Below, one piece after another: positions 48,606-57,317 of a stretch of DNA of 64,000 bases. Every line of letters begins with the position of its first letter. Position 1 is the first letter of the stretch. The translations under genes were made by a program, and so were the position numbers. The notes under the pieces were generated by a model. The model saw only the letters and a program-made list of their open reading frames with translations. It was not told the origin of the DNA and searched no databases. The stretch comes from Burkholderiaceae bacterium 16 (GTDB taxonomy: Bacteria; Pseudomonadota; Gammaproteobacteria; Burkholderiales; Burkholderiaceae): assembly GCA_000955785.1 (NCBI GenBank), contig JYOD01000023.1:1-64000 (forward strand), read 5' to 3'.

Positions 48606-50066
48606 TTACATCTCGGTCGCGTCCTCAACCCGCTTGCCGGCCGGGCGAACCACGTCGGGGGATAGCTGCAGGAAGATCCACGCCGAGGCCGAGGTAATCA
48701 GCCCCACGCAGATGAAGGTGGCGTGGAACGCCGGCAGCGCGGTGGTGGCGCCGTGCCGGCTGAAGGTCCCCTGGAAGGTCGCCAGCAACGCGCCGGCCGA
48801 GGTCACCGCCAGGCTCATCGACAGCATCTGCACCATCGACAGCAGGCTATTTCCGCCGCTGGCCCCGGCCGTGCCGAGATCCTTCAGCGTGACGGTATTC
48901 ATGGCGGTGAACTGGATAGAATTGACCGCACCGAAAAGAGCCAGTTGCACCAGCACCAGCGCGAGCGGCTGGGTGGGCGAGATCAGCGCGAACGAAGCCA
49001 TCGCCAGTCCCACCACGAACGTATTGGCGACCAGCACCCTGCGATAGCCGTGGCGTTCGATCAGGCGCGTGGCGAAACGCTTGGATGCCATGCCCGCCGC
49101 CGTGATCGGCAGCATCATCATGCCCGCCTGGAACGGCGAATACCCCAGGCTGACCTGCAGCGTCAGCGGAATCAGGAACGGCATGGCGCCATTGCCGATG
49201 CGCGCGAACAGGTTGCCCAGCAGGCCCACGCTGAAGGTATGGATGCGAAACAACCGCAGCGCGAACAACGGCCGGCGGCGGCGCGTGGCGTGCAGCACAT
49301 ACGCCGTTAGCGAAGCCATGCTGGCGATCAGCAGCATCAGCACGGTGGCATGCTCAAAGCCAAGTTCAGCCAGGCCATCCAGCGAGAACGACAAGGTCAG
49401 CATGGCGATGGCCAGCAGCAGGTAGCCGCTGATATCGAACGGCGCCACGCCGTGCAGCCGGCTGTTGGGCATATAGCGCATGGTGGCCAGCCCGCCCAGC
49501 AAGCCCACCGGCACATTGATCAGGAAGATCCAGTGCCAGGAAAAGGTCTGGGTCAGCCAGCCGCCCAGCGTCGGCCCGATCAGCGGGCCCACCATGCCGG
49601 GAATGGCCACGAAGCTGAGCGCCTGCAGGTACTGGTCGCGCGGGAAGGTGCGAAGCACCGCCAGCCGCCCCACCGGCAGCAGCATGGCGCCCCCCACGCC
49701 CTGCACTACCCGCGAGACCACCAGCAAGGCCAGGCTGTTGGAATAGGCGCAGGCCAGCGAGCCGGCGACAAACAGCACGATGGCCGTCTGGAAAATGGTG
49801 CGGGTGCCGAAGCGATCGGCCAGCCAGCCCGAGGCCGGGATGATCACCGCCATGGTCAGCGAGTAGGCAATGATGACCGACTGCATGCGCAGCGGGCTCT
49901 CGCCCAGGCTTTTGGCCATCGACGGCAATGCCGTGTTGACGATGGTGGAGTCCAGCGTCTGCATGAAGAAGCCGATGGCGACCACCCACAGCATGATCTT
50001 GCGGGTACGGCCATCGGTGGCGGCGGGGGTGGCGGCGGCAGTCGTGGGAAGAGGCGTGTCTTGCAT
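48606..50066 (-). CDS. DHA2-type multidrug MFS exporter (EmrB/QacA family)
   Basis: A 486-residue inner-membrane protein with 14 predicted helices, the DHA2 hallmark. Motif A appears as SGWLADRFGTRTIFQTA and motif C-like residues as VVQGVGGAMLLPVGRLA. An early Asp in MQTLDSTIVNTALPSMAKSL is the D1 motif of this family. The substrate is unknown and no EmrA-type membrane fusion gene is adjacent. It ends against pcaQ and starts 286 bases before the haemagglutinin remnant, reading away from it. Confidence 0.9.
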   Translation of the reverse strand: MQDTPLPTTAAATPAATDGRTRKIMLWVVAIGFFMQTLDSTIVNTALPSMAKSLGESPLRMQSVIIAYSLTMAVIIPASGWLADRFGTRTIFQTAIVLFVAGSLACAYSNSLALLVVSRVVQGVGGAMLLPVGRLAVLRTFPRDQYLQALSFVAIPGMVGPLIGPTLGGWLTQTFSWHWIFLINVPVGLLGGLATMRYMPNSRLHGVAPFDISGYLLLAIAMLTLSFSLDGLAELGFEHATVLMLLIASMASLTAYVLHATRRRRPLFALRLFRIHTFSVGLLGNLFARIGNGAMPFLIPLTLQVSLGYSPFQAGMMMLPITAAGMASKRFATRLIERHGYRRVLVANTFVVGLAMASFALISPTQPLALVLVQLALFGAVNSIQFTAMNTVTLKDLGTAGASGGNSLLSMVQMLSMSLAVTSAGALLATFQGTFSRHGATTALPAFHATFICVGLITSASAWIFLQLSPDVVRPAGKRVEDATEM

Positions 50067-50352
50067 CGGGATGGGTGTGCCCCGGAAAGCAGGTGCGCTG
50101 GGTAGATCCGCTGGGTCGCGTACCGTAGCAGTGTAGCGGAGCTTTATGCTGGCGCGCGCGAATTCCGAGGCAGCCTGTCAGGCACGGCTCCCGGCGACAG
50201 CGGACCTTTTTTCGGAAATTTCCCCCTTCATTTTCGGACCTGTCCGATTTCAATCTGGATACCGGCTCGGTATCGTCAGTCTGGCCTGGGGGTAGTCCGG
50301 CCTCACTCAAGCGTCAACGCGCTTGCACACCCTAATTCTCCCGAAACGCAGC

Positions 50353-52205
50353 ATGAACAAGAATATTCATCGCCTGGTTTTCAATGCCGTGCGCGGCATG
50401 CTGGTGGCAGTGCAGGAAAGCGCCGCGGGCCGCGGCAAGGGCCGCCCGGGCAACGCCGAACGCATTGGCCAAGGCTGCGCCTTTGTGCCGGTGCTGCGGC
50501 TCACAGCGTTGACGGCCTCGATGATGGGCTTGCCGGTGTTGATGGACCAGTCAGCGCACGCGCAATCCCTGCCGATCCAGGTGGACAAGAGTTTGCCGGG
50601 ACAGCGTCCGGTGGTGGGAGTGGCGGCCAACGGCGTCCCGGTCGTGAACATCCCCCCGCCCAACCGTAACGGCGGCACGAGCGTGAGTCATTTCATTCAG
50701 TACAACGTCGGCCCGTCCGGCGTGGTGCTGAATAACAGCGGGGCAAACAGCCAGACGCAGATTGCGGGTTGGATCCAGGGAAACATGATGCTCGGCAACG
50801 GCCACGCCGGCAACATCGTGGTCCAGGTCACCCAGCCGAACCCATCGCAATTGCTTGGCGCACAAGAAATCGCCGGGAATCGCGCCAATTTGATCCTGGC
50901 CAATCCGGCGGGATTGTATTGCTCGGGCTGCGGCGCGATCAACGCGGACCGTTTCACGCTGTCAACCGGACGTCCGGCGTTCAACGCAGATGGCAGCCTG
51001 GCCGGCTTCAACGTGCGGGAGGGCAGCATCGGCATCGGCGGACAAGGGCTGTCCAGCCCGCAGGCACAGGTCGACCTGCTGGCGCGCTCGATCAACATCA
51101 ACGCCGAACTGTGGGCCAGGCACCTGAACGCGGTTGCAGGTGCCAGCCAGGTCGACTACCAGACCCTGAATGGCGCCCCGCAGGCTGGCAACGGCCCTGC
51201 CCCGCAGTTCGCGCTCGACGCCTCGGCGCTGAGCTCCATGTACAGCGGGGCCGTCAAGTTGATCGGCACGGAGCGCGGTGTTGGCTTTAACCTCGGCGGC
51301 GGCATCACGGCCCGCGCGGGCGACATCGTGGTGCACGGCGACGTGCGTACCGCGCCAGGTGGCCGCCTGCAAGCCGAAGGCAGCGCCTCGGTCGCCGGTA
51401 CCAACATCGGCAACGCGGGCACCATCACAACGCGCAGCGCCATTGCCACAACCACGCCGGGACAACTGACCAACAGCGGCACGCTGGCACCGATCTGGTG
51501 GCCCAGACCGACCGCATCGCCAACGGCGGCACCATCGGCGCGGGGGTCGATGCCGATGCCGACGTGACCGGCACGGGCACGGTCCATCTCGCCGCGCGCT
51601 CGGCCATCCAATCCAATGGCACCATCGTGACCGGCGCGGACACCAACCTTTCGGCACCCACGCTGGACCTGTCGAACGGCAATGTCATTGCCCACAACAT
51701 CGCCAATCTGTCGGCGGCCGGCGATATCACCCACCAGAACGCACGGCTGGAAGCCAGTGGCGTGCAGTTCAAAGCCGGCGGCACGGTGGACAATCGCGGC
51801 GGCGCCATCGTCGCGGGCGTCAATGGCGGCACCGTCCAGGGCGCGAATATCCTGAACCAGCGGGGCGCCATCACCAGTGGCGGCGGGCTCGGCGTGGGCG
51901 CGGCGCAGGCCGTGGACAACACCGGCGGCACCATCGCCGGGACCAGCGCCACCACCGTCGCCGCCGCCGGCATCGTCAACCGCGGCGGCGTGATCGGGTC
52001 GGTACAGGACAAGCTGCTGGCTACCGGAGCGCTGGACAACACCGGCGGCAAGGCGCTCGCCGCCACCGATATCGCCCTGACGGGCGGCCCCGTCATCAAC
52101 GACCATGGCCAGATCTCGGCCGTGCGGACGCTGACGGCGGATACGGGCGGGCAGGCGCTGGTGAATACCTCGGGCGTGATCGCGGCGGGCAACATCCAGA
52201 CCAGC
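50353..52205 (+). pseudogene. filamentous haemagglutinin / CdiA-type gene, frameshifted and truncated
   Basis: The 5' end of a two-partner-secretion exoprotein. It opens with an extended signal peptide (MNKNIHRLVFNAVRGMLVAV), followed by a TPS domain containing NPNPSQLLGAQEIAGNRANL and LANPAGLYCSGCGAINADRF. The frame breaks at about 51486-51490, where ACGCTGGCACCGAT probably lost four bases (CGGC) from GCCGGCACC; beta-helix repeats then continue in another frame (51498 onward, e.g. GNVIAHNIANLSAAGDITHQ). At about 52205 the homology ends abruptly at a junction with a DUF799 gene tail. Intact members are thousands of residues long. No partner transporter gene is next to it. The product is certainly non-functional. 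Confidence 0.88.
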
Positions 52206-52657
52206 ACCGGTACTACGTGCTGCCGGTGGCCCTGGTGGATGAGACCTTCCGCCAGAATGGCCTGACGACGCCGGGTGATATCCATGCTGTTCCGCCAGCG
52301 AAGCTCAGAGGCATCTTCGGCGCGGATGCCGCCCTCTACATCACGGTAACGGACTACGGGACCAAGTTCCAGGTGGTTAACAGCGCCACGGTCGTAAGCG
52401 CGAAGGCGACGCTCGTGGATTTGCGAACAGGGGGCACGCTCTGGACTGGCGCCGCTTCGGCGTCCAACAGCCAATCTGGCAACGCCGGCGGAGGCCTGGT
52501 CGGGATGCTCGTGGCTGCGGCGATCGCGCAGGTGATCAACAGCGTGTCGGATGCAAGCTATTCGGTCGCGGGAACAGCGAGCCTGCAGTTGCTGTCGGCC
52601 GGCAGCCCGGGCAGCATCCTGTACGGTCCGCGCTCCGCCAGGTACGGCACAGACTGA
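52206..52657 (+). pseudogene. 3' remnant of a DUF799 (GNA1162-like) lipoprotein gene
   Basis: The reading frame from YYVLPVALVDETFRQNG to the stop matches the C-terminal two thirds of DUF799/GNA1162 lipoproteins, including FGADAALYITVTDYG, ATLVDLRTGGTLWTGAAS and GGGLVGMLVAAAIAQVIN. The N-terminal signal, lipobox and first strands are missing: the upstream sequence is haemagglutinin repeat in a different frame. Intact homologues are about 220 residues and sit in an operon with a CsgG-like and a DUF4810 lipoprotein; both partners are absent. A deletion joining the two genes explains the structure. Confidence 0.85.
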
Positions 52658-52665
52658 TTGTGCCG

Positions 52666-52692
52666 CGCCTGCTGCGGCAATGCCGCGGCAGG
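52666..52692 (-). terminator. strong hairpin downstream of pqqU-like gene
   Basis: A 12-bp stem with one G-U-type mismatch (52666-52677 and 52681-52692) around a 3-base loop lies 68 bases beyond the TonB receptor stop and just after the DUF799 remnant stop. No U-run accompanies it on either strand. Confidence 0.4.
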
Positions 52693-52759
52693 CCGGGAAG
52701 CCCGAATTCTTCCGGGCGCGGAAACCTTGTAACTTGCCGGCGGACAACCAGGCCACCGC

Positions 52760-54874
52760 TCAGATTTCCGCCCGCAACCCCACAAAAAACCGCCGCCCCG
52801 GCGCCGGCTCGAAATACCGCCCGTTGCTCTCGTTCACGATCACCGAGCCGATGTAGCGCCGGTCGGTGACATTGTCGATGCGCCCATACGCGTACCAGCG
52901 CATGCGCCCCACGCGGAAGTTGTAGCCGGCACGCAGGTTGACGATGGCGTAGCCCGGCGCGTATTGCGTGTTGAGGTCGTCGGCAAAGACGCGCCCTTCC
53001 ACCCGCATCTCCACGCCCAGCGTGAGGCTGGCCACCGGCTTGTACGTCGCCTCGGCGAACAAGCTGTGGCGTGAGGTGCCGGGCAGGCGGTTGCCGGAGG
53101 CAACGGTTGCCCCCTGCGCATTGCGGAAAGCGTCGCCAAAGAAGGCGTCGAGCCAGGTGCAGGCCAGCCCGGTGCCGTAGCGCTCGCCCGGCCCGTAGAC
53201 GCCGCGCCATCCCAGTTCCAGCCCGCGCCGGCGCACACCATTGACGTTCTGGTAGACGGAGCGGCCGTTGTCGTTGGCCAGCGGCACGATTTCGTCGTGG
53301 CTGTCGGCATCGAACAGCGCGGCCTCCAGCCGCTGTCCCTGGCCTTGCCATTTGACGCCGATCTCGCCCTGGCGGCTGGTGGATGGCTGCAGGCCAAGGT
53401 TGGTGCCGGTGCCGCCGGGGCCGTAGGCCACCTCGGTCAGCGTCGGTGTCTCAAAGCCGCGGCCCAGGTTGGCATAGACGTTGAGCGAGTCCAGCGCTTG
53501 CCAGACCACGCCGAGCACCGGACTCACGTTGTTATACGTGGCGGTGCCGCTGTCGTCGGGGCTGGCCGCCGTGATGTAGTGATCGTCGATGCGCAGCCGG
53601 ACCTTGCTGGCCCGCACGCCGCCCACGAGCCGCCAGGCGGGGTTCCAGGTCCAGTCGAACTGGGCAAAGGCGCCCAGGCTGCCCGCCTTGTCGGTCTCGT
53701 CGCGGCGCAGCGCGCCCTGCGTGCCGTTCTGGTTCACGAAGCCGGTGCGCGCGTCGCGCATGCCATCGGCGTCGACGCCGGCGCTCCACAGCAGCGGCAG
53801 GCCGTTCAACGTGGTGTTGTGGTGCCACGAGAGCGCGCCGCCGCCATAGCTGCGGTCGATATCCACGATGCCGCCCGCCGACGAGGGCGCGATGCCGCTG
53901 AAGCCCAGGTACTGGGTTAGCTGGCGCGTGCCGCCGTAGAGGCGGAACTCAAGATTGTCGCGCTCGCTCAGGCGCTGCTCCACCTGCACGCCGCCCTGGT
54001 TCTGCCGGACACTCTTGCCGGTATTGAACTGCGTGGCCAGCGGCACCGCCTGGCGCGGGTTGGCATCGGCCTGGGCGCGGGTAAGGCCGAGCGCGTCCTG
54101 CGCCTGCGGCTGGTCGAAGGCGTTGAACAACAGGGTGACGCGGGTGCCGGTGACAGGTTCCGCCACTACCTTGGCGTTGAGCTGGCGGCGCCGGGCCGCG
54201 CTGTGGTCGCGGTAGCCGTCGGTTTCAAAGGTCCATGCGTCCAGCACGCCGCCGATCTTGTCGTTGCCGCCACCGACGGCCACGCTGGTCATCCATTGCC
54301 CGTCGGAGCCGAAGCCGCTCCCCACCCGTGCCATCGGCGCCTTGGGCGGATCGGGCGTAAAGATCTGCACGACGCCCCCCGAGGCGTTGCCGTAGAGCTG
54401 GGCAAAGGGGCCGCGCAGCACCTCGATGCGGCTGGCGTTGGTGAGATCCGCGGTGGATGCTTGTCCCTGCCCGTCCGGCATGGTAGCGGGAATGCCGTCG
54501 ACATACAGCCGCACCCCGCGCACGCCGAACGTGGAGCGGCTGCCAAAGCCGCGCACCGCAAGCTGCAGGTCTTGCGAGTAGTTCTGGCGCTCGCGCGCGG
54601 CCACGCCGGGCACGAGCGTCAGCAATTCCGAGAGGTTGATCAAGGGGCTCGGAGTCGCCAGCGAATCGACCGGGACATTGTCGATCGCGGCCGGCGCGTC
54701 AAAGCGCTTCTGCTCGGCGCTGCTGACGCTCACCACCACGTCGGGTAGCGTTTCCTCGGCAAAAGCCACGCCCGGCGCGGCCGCGAGCATGGCGGCTGCC
54801 AGGCAGCACAGACGGTGGGAGGCCAGCCCGGAAACTGGTTTCCGGCTTCGCGCACCGCCCTTGCTGCCTGCCAT
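52760..54874 (-). CDS. pqqU: TonB-dependent receptor, PqqU (YncD)-like, probable PQQ importer
   Basis: A 704-residue outer-membrane barrel with N-terminal plug. The signal peptide ends near GVAFAEE. Similarity to E. coli YncD/PqqU, recalled from memory, is high: RQNYSQDLQLAVRGFGSRST, RLYVDGIPATMPDGQGQAST, EVLRGPFAQLYGNASGGV, GYRDHSA, LGRGFETPTLTE and the C-terminal IGSVIVNESNGRYFEPAPG. PqqU imports pyrroloquinoline quinone across the outer membrane. The gene starts 62 bases after the stop of a PQQ-dependent dehydrogenase and reads the same way, so a PQQ supply role fits. The start at 54874 follows GGCAGGAAG. No TonB box was clearly identified. Confidence 0.85.
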   Translation of the reverse strand: MAGSKGGARSRKPVSGLASHRLCCLAAAMLAAAPGVAFAEETLPDVVVSVSSAEQKRFDAPAAIDNVPVDSLATPSPLINLSELLTLVPGVAARERQNYSQDLQLAVRGFGSRSTFGVRGVRLYVDGIPATMPDGQGQASTADLTNASRIEVLRGPFAQLYGNASGGVVQIFTPDPPKAPMARVGSGFGSDGQWMTSVAVGGGNDKIGGVLDAWTFETDGYRDHSAARRRQLNAKVVAEPVTGTRVTLLFNAFDQPQAQDALGLTRAQADANPRQAVPLATQFNTGKSVRQNQGGVQVEQRLSERDNLEFRLYGGTRQLTQYLGFSGIAPSSAGGIVDIDRSYGGGALSWHHNTTLNGLPLLWSAGVDADGMRDARTGFVNQNGTQGALRRDETDKAGSLGAFAQFDWTWNPAWRLVGGVRASKVRLRIDDHYITAASPDDSGTATYNNVSPVLGVVWQALDSLNVYANLGRGFETPTLTEVAYGPGGTGTNLGLQPSTSRQGEIGVKWQGQGQRLEAALFDADSHDEIVPLANDNGRSVYQNVNGVRRRGLELGWRGVYGPGERYGTGLACTWLDAFFGDAFRNAQGATVASGNRLPGTSRHSLFAEATYKPVASLTLGVEMRVEGRVFADDLNTQYAPGYAIVNLRAGYNFRVGRMRWYAYGRIDNVTDRRYIGSVIVNESNGRYFEPAPGRRFFVGLRAEI

Positions 54875-54936
54875 CTTCCTGCCCTGGGTCCGTTGATCGC
54901 TCCCCTTCCTGCCGCGCAGGCGGCCCTGCGCGGCGA

Positions 54937-57105
54937 TCAATTGGCCTTGGGCCGGATCGCGTCGGCGGTGCCCTGGATGAAAGCCTTGATCTTCTCGACA
55001 TCCTCCATGCTCAGCTTGCCCGTGAAGTCCGGCATGCCGCGCGCCATGGCGGGGCCTTTGAAGATGAACTTGTCGAGGTTCTGGATATAGGCGGCATTCA
55101 GATAGCCAAGGTTGGGAATATTGCCGCCGCGGTCCACGCCAGGCACGCCATGGCACAGCACGCAATTGCTGACATAGAGCGCGGTGCCCGCCGCGACATG
55201 GGCGGGGTCATATTTCACGCCCGCCAGCAATCCTTCCGCGCGGTACTGCACGAAGGCGGGCATCGGCGCCTTGCCGCCCACGGCGAAGGTGTAGACCGTG
55301 CCGGGACCCTGCCGCTCGGTGGCGCGCTGGGCCTGCCCGTAGACGCCGCCCCAGCCGACGGCAACGGACACGTACTGCTTGCCGTCGACCATGTAGCTCA
55401 CGGGTGCCGCGATCACGCCGGTGCCCGTGGGGGATTCCCACAGCTTGGCGCCGGTGGCGGCGTTGTAGGCGATGAAGCGGCCATCGGCCGTGCCCTGGAA
55501 CACCAGGTTGCCGGCGGTGGTCAGCGTGCCGCCGTTCCACGGCGAGACGTACTCCTGCGTCCACGCGGCTTTCTGCTGTACCGGATCCCAGGCAATCAGG
55601 CGGCCGAAGGGCTTGCTCGTGGGTGGCTCGGCGTTGAGGAACTTCGCCGTGTTCCAGCCCACGTTGCCATGCGGCTGGCCAGGCTGCTTGCCGTTGAACG
55701 TCCAGTTCTTGTCGTCCATCAGGTTCAGCGGCACATGCTGCGCCGGCAGGTAGACCAGTCCGGTCTGCGGGTTGAAGGACATCGAATGCCAGTTGTGCGC
55801 GCCATAGGGACCGGGGATGGCGTCATAAGGCTTGTCCGTGGCACGCGCCTCGGGCAGCTCGATCGGACGTCCGTTCTGGTCGTAGCCGCTGGCCCAGTTC
55901 ACATCGACGAAGTTCCTGGCCGAGATGAACTGGCCGTTGGTGCGGTCGATGACGAAGAAGAAGCCGTTCTTGGGCGCGTGCAGGATGACCTTGCGTGCCT
56001 TGCCGCCGATGTTGAGGTCGGCCAGGATCATGGGCTGGGTGGAGGTGTAGTCCCAGTTATCGCCGGGCGTTTCCTGGTAGTGCCAGACATATTTGCCGGT
56101 ATCGGGGTCGAGCGCGACGATGGAGGCCAGGTAGAGGTTGTCGCCGCCGGCCGGGCTACGCTTGCTGCGCGACCAGGGCGAGCCGTTGCCGGTGCCCACG
56201 TACATCAGGTTGAGCTCGGGGTCGAAGGCCAGTGTGTCCCATGCCGTGCCGCCGCCGCCGGCTTCCCACCATTTGCCGGCCGGGTCCCAGGTCTTGGCCG
56301 CCTTGGCCATCGACTCGTCCTCGAACGGCTTGCCGGGGTCGCCCGGCACCGTGAACCAGCGCCATTTCTGCTCGCCCGTGCCTGCGTCGTAGGCGGTGAT
56401 ATAGCCGCGCACGCCGTATTCCGCGCCGCCGTTGCCGATGATGACCTTGCCCTTGAACACGCGCGGCGCGCCGGTGATGGTGTACGAGTGGCTGCGGTCG
56501 ATGATGGTGTCTTTTTCCCAGACCTTGCGGCCGGTGCCCGCATCGAGCGCAATCAGCCGGCCATCGTAGGCGGCGACGAACACCTTGCCCTGGTAAAGCG
56601 CCACGCCGCGATTGACGACGTCGCAGCAGCCCTTGTAGCCGATCGACCTGTCGACCTTCGGGTCGAAGGTCCAGATGCGCTTGCCGCTGCGGGTGTCGAT
56701 GGCGTGCACCACGCTCCACGAGGCGCTGACGTACATGATGCCGTTCACCACCAGCGGCGTGGCTTCCACCCCGCGCGTGGATTCCAGGTCATAGGACCAC
56801 GCCAGCCCCAGGTCCTTCACGTTGTCGGCATTGATCTGCGAGAGCCGGCTGAAGCGGGTTTCCGCGTAGTCCAGGCCATAACTGGGCCAGTCGGGCGTCT
56901 TGGCGGCGTTGGTCTCGATGAAGGCGCCATCCACGCTGCGGGTCACGGCGCGGATGTGGTCGGCGCTGGCAACCCTGACGGGCGGCTTGGTCTGCGCGGC
57001 CGCGAGCGAGGCCGCGGCCAGCCCTGCCGCCAGCATGGCCAGCTTGCCGGTGCGCCGCGCAGCGCCCGGCCAGCAGGAAAAAGCCCGCTTGGATTCTTGG
57101 CTCAT
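54937..57105 (-). CDS. PQQ-dependent alcohol dehydrogenase with cytochrome c domain
   Basis: A periplasmic quinohaemoprotein of 722 residues oxidising primary alcohols and passing electrons from PQQ to its own haem. A signal peptide (to about residue 37) precedes an eight-bladed propeller. Visible are the adjacent Cys160-Cys161 pair (GYKGCCDV) that forms the vicinal disulfide over PQQ, Glu114, and catalytic Asp352 in DNWDYTST. The residue two after it is Thr354, not the Asp of lanthanide enzymes, so calcium is expected. The C-terminal domain has haem site CVLCH (648-652) and a probable Met ligand near 691. The start ATG follows AGAGGAGACACA. It lies between the aldehyde dehydrogenase and pqqU. 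Confidence 0.94.
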   Translation of the reverse strand: MSQESKRAFSCWPGAARRTGKLAMLAAGLAAASLAAAQTKPPVRVASADHIRAVTRSVDGAFIETNAAKTPDWPSYGLDYAETRFSRLSQINADNVKDLGLAWSYDLESTRGVEATPLVVNGIMYVSASWSVVHAIDTRSGKRIWTFDPKVDRSIGYKGCCDVVNRGVALYQGKVFVAAYDGRLIALDAGTGRKVWEKDTIIDRSHSYTITGAPRVFKGKVIIGNGGAEYGVRGYITAYDAGTGEQKWRWFTVPGDPGKPFEDESMAKAAKTWDPAGKWWEAGGGGTAWDTLAFDPELNLMYVGTGNGSPWSRSKRSPAGGDNLYLASIVALDPDTGKYVWHYQETPGDNWDYTSTQPMILADLNIGGKARKVILHAPKNGFFFVIDRTNGQFISARNFVDVNWASGYDQNGRPIELPEARATDKPYDAIPGPYGAHNWHSMSFNPQTGLVYLPAQHVPLNLMDDKNWTFNGKQPGQPHGNVGWNTAKFLNAEPPTSKPFGRLIAWDPVQQKAAWTQEYVSPWNGGTLTTAGNLVFQGTADGRFIAYNAATGAKLWESPTGTGVIAAPVSYMVDGKQYVSVAVGWGGVYGQAQRATERQGPGTVYTFAVGGKAPMPAFVQYRAEGLLAGVKYDPAHVAAGTALYVSNCVLCHGVPGVDRGGNIPNLGYLNAAYIQNLDKFIFKGPAMARGMPDFTGKLSMEDVEKIKAFIQGTADAIRPKAN

Positions 57106-57317
57106 TGTGTCTCCTCTTCTTCTGTTTATTCTTGCTTCTTCTTGGGGGAAGCCAGGCTGGTTCTGTGCCAGCGGCTGGCCAATGGCACGGCGGACGTTGC
57201 CCGCCGCGCCACCGGATTGCAGCAAACCAAAGGATGGCGGCAGAGGCGCGCTATACCCACCCGGGATTACCCCGAGGACGACACCCGGCACGCCCCCGCC
57301 TTGTGCGGCAGTGCCGC

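Noticed and set aside
50353..52265. Intact contact-dependent inhibition (CdiA) system
   Set aside because: The gene is frameshifted, lacks its C-terminal toxin region and has no CdiB or immunity gene beside it.
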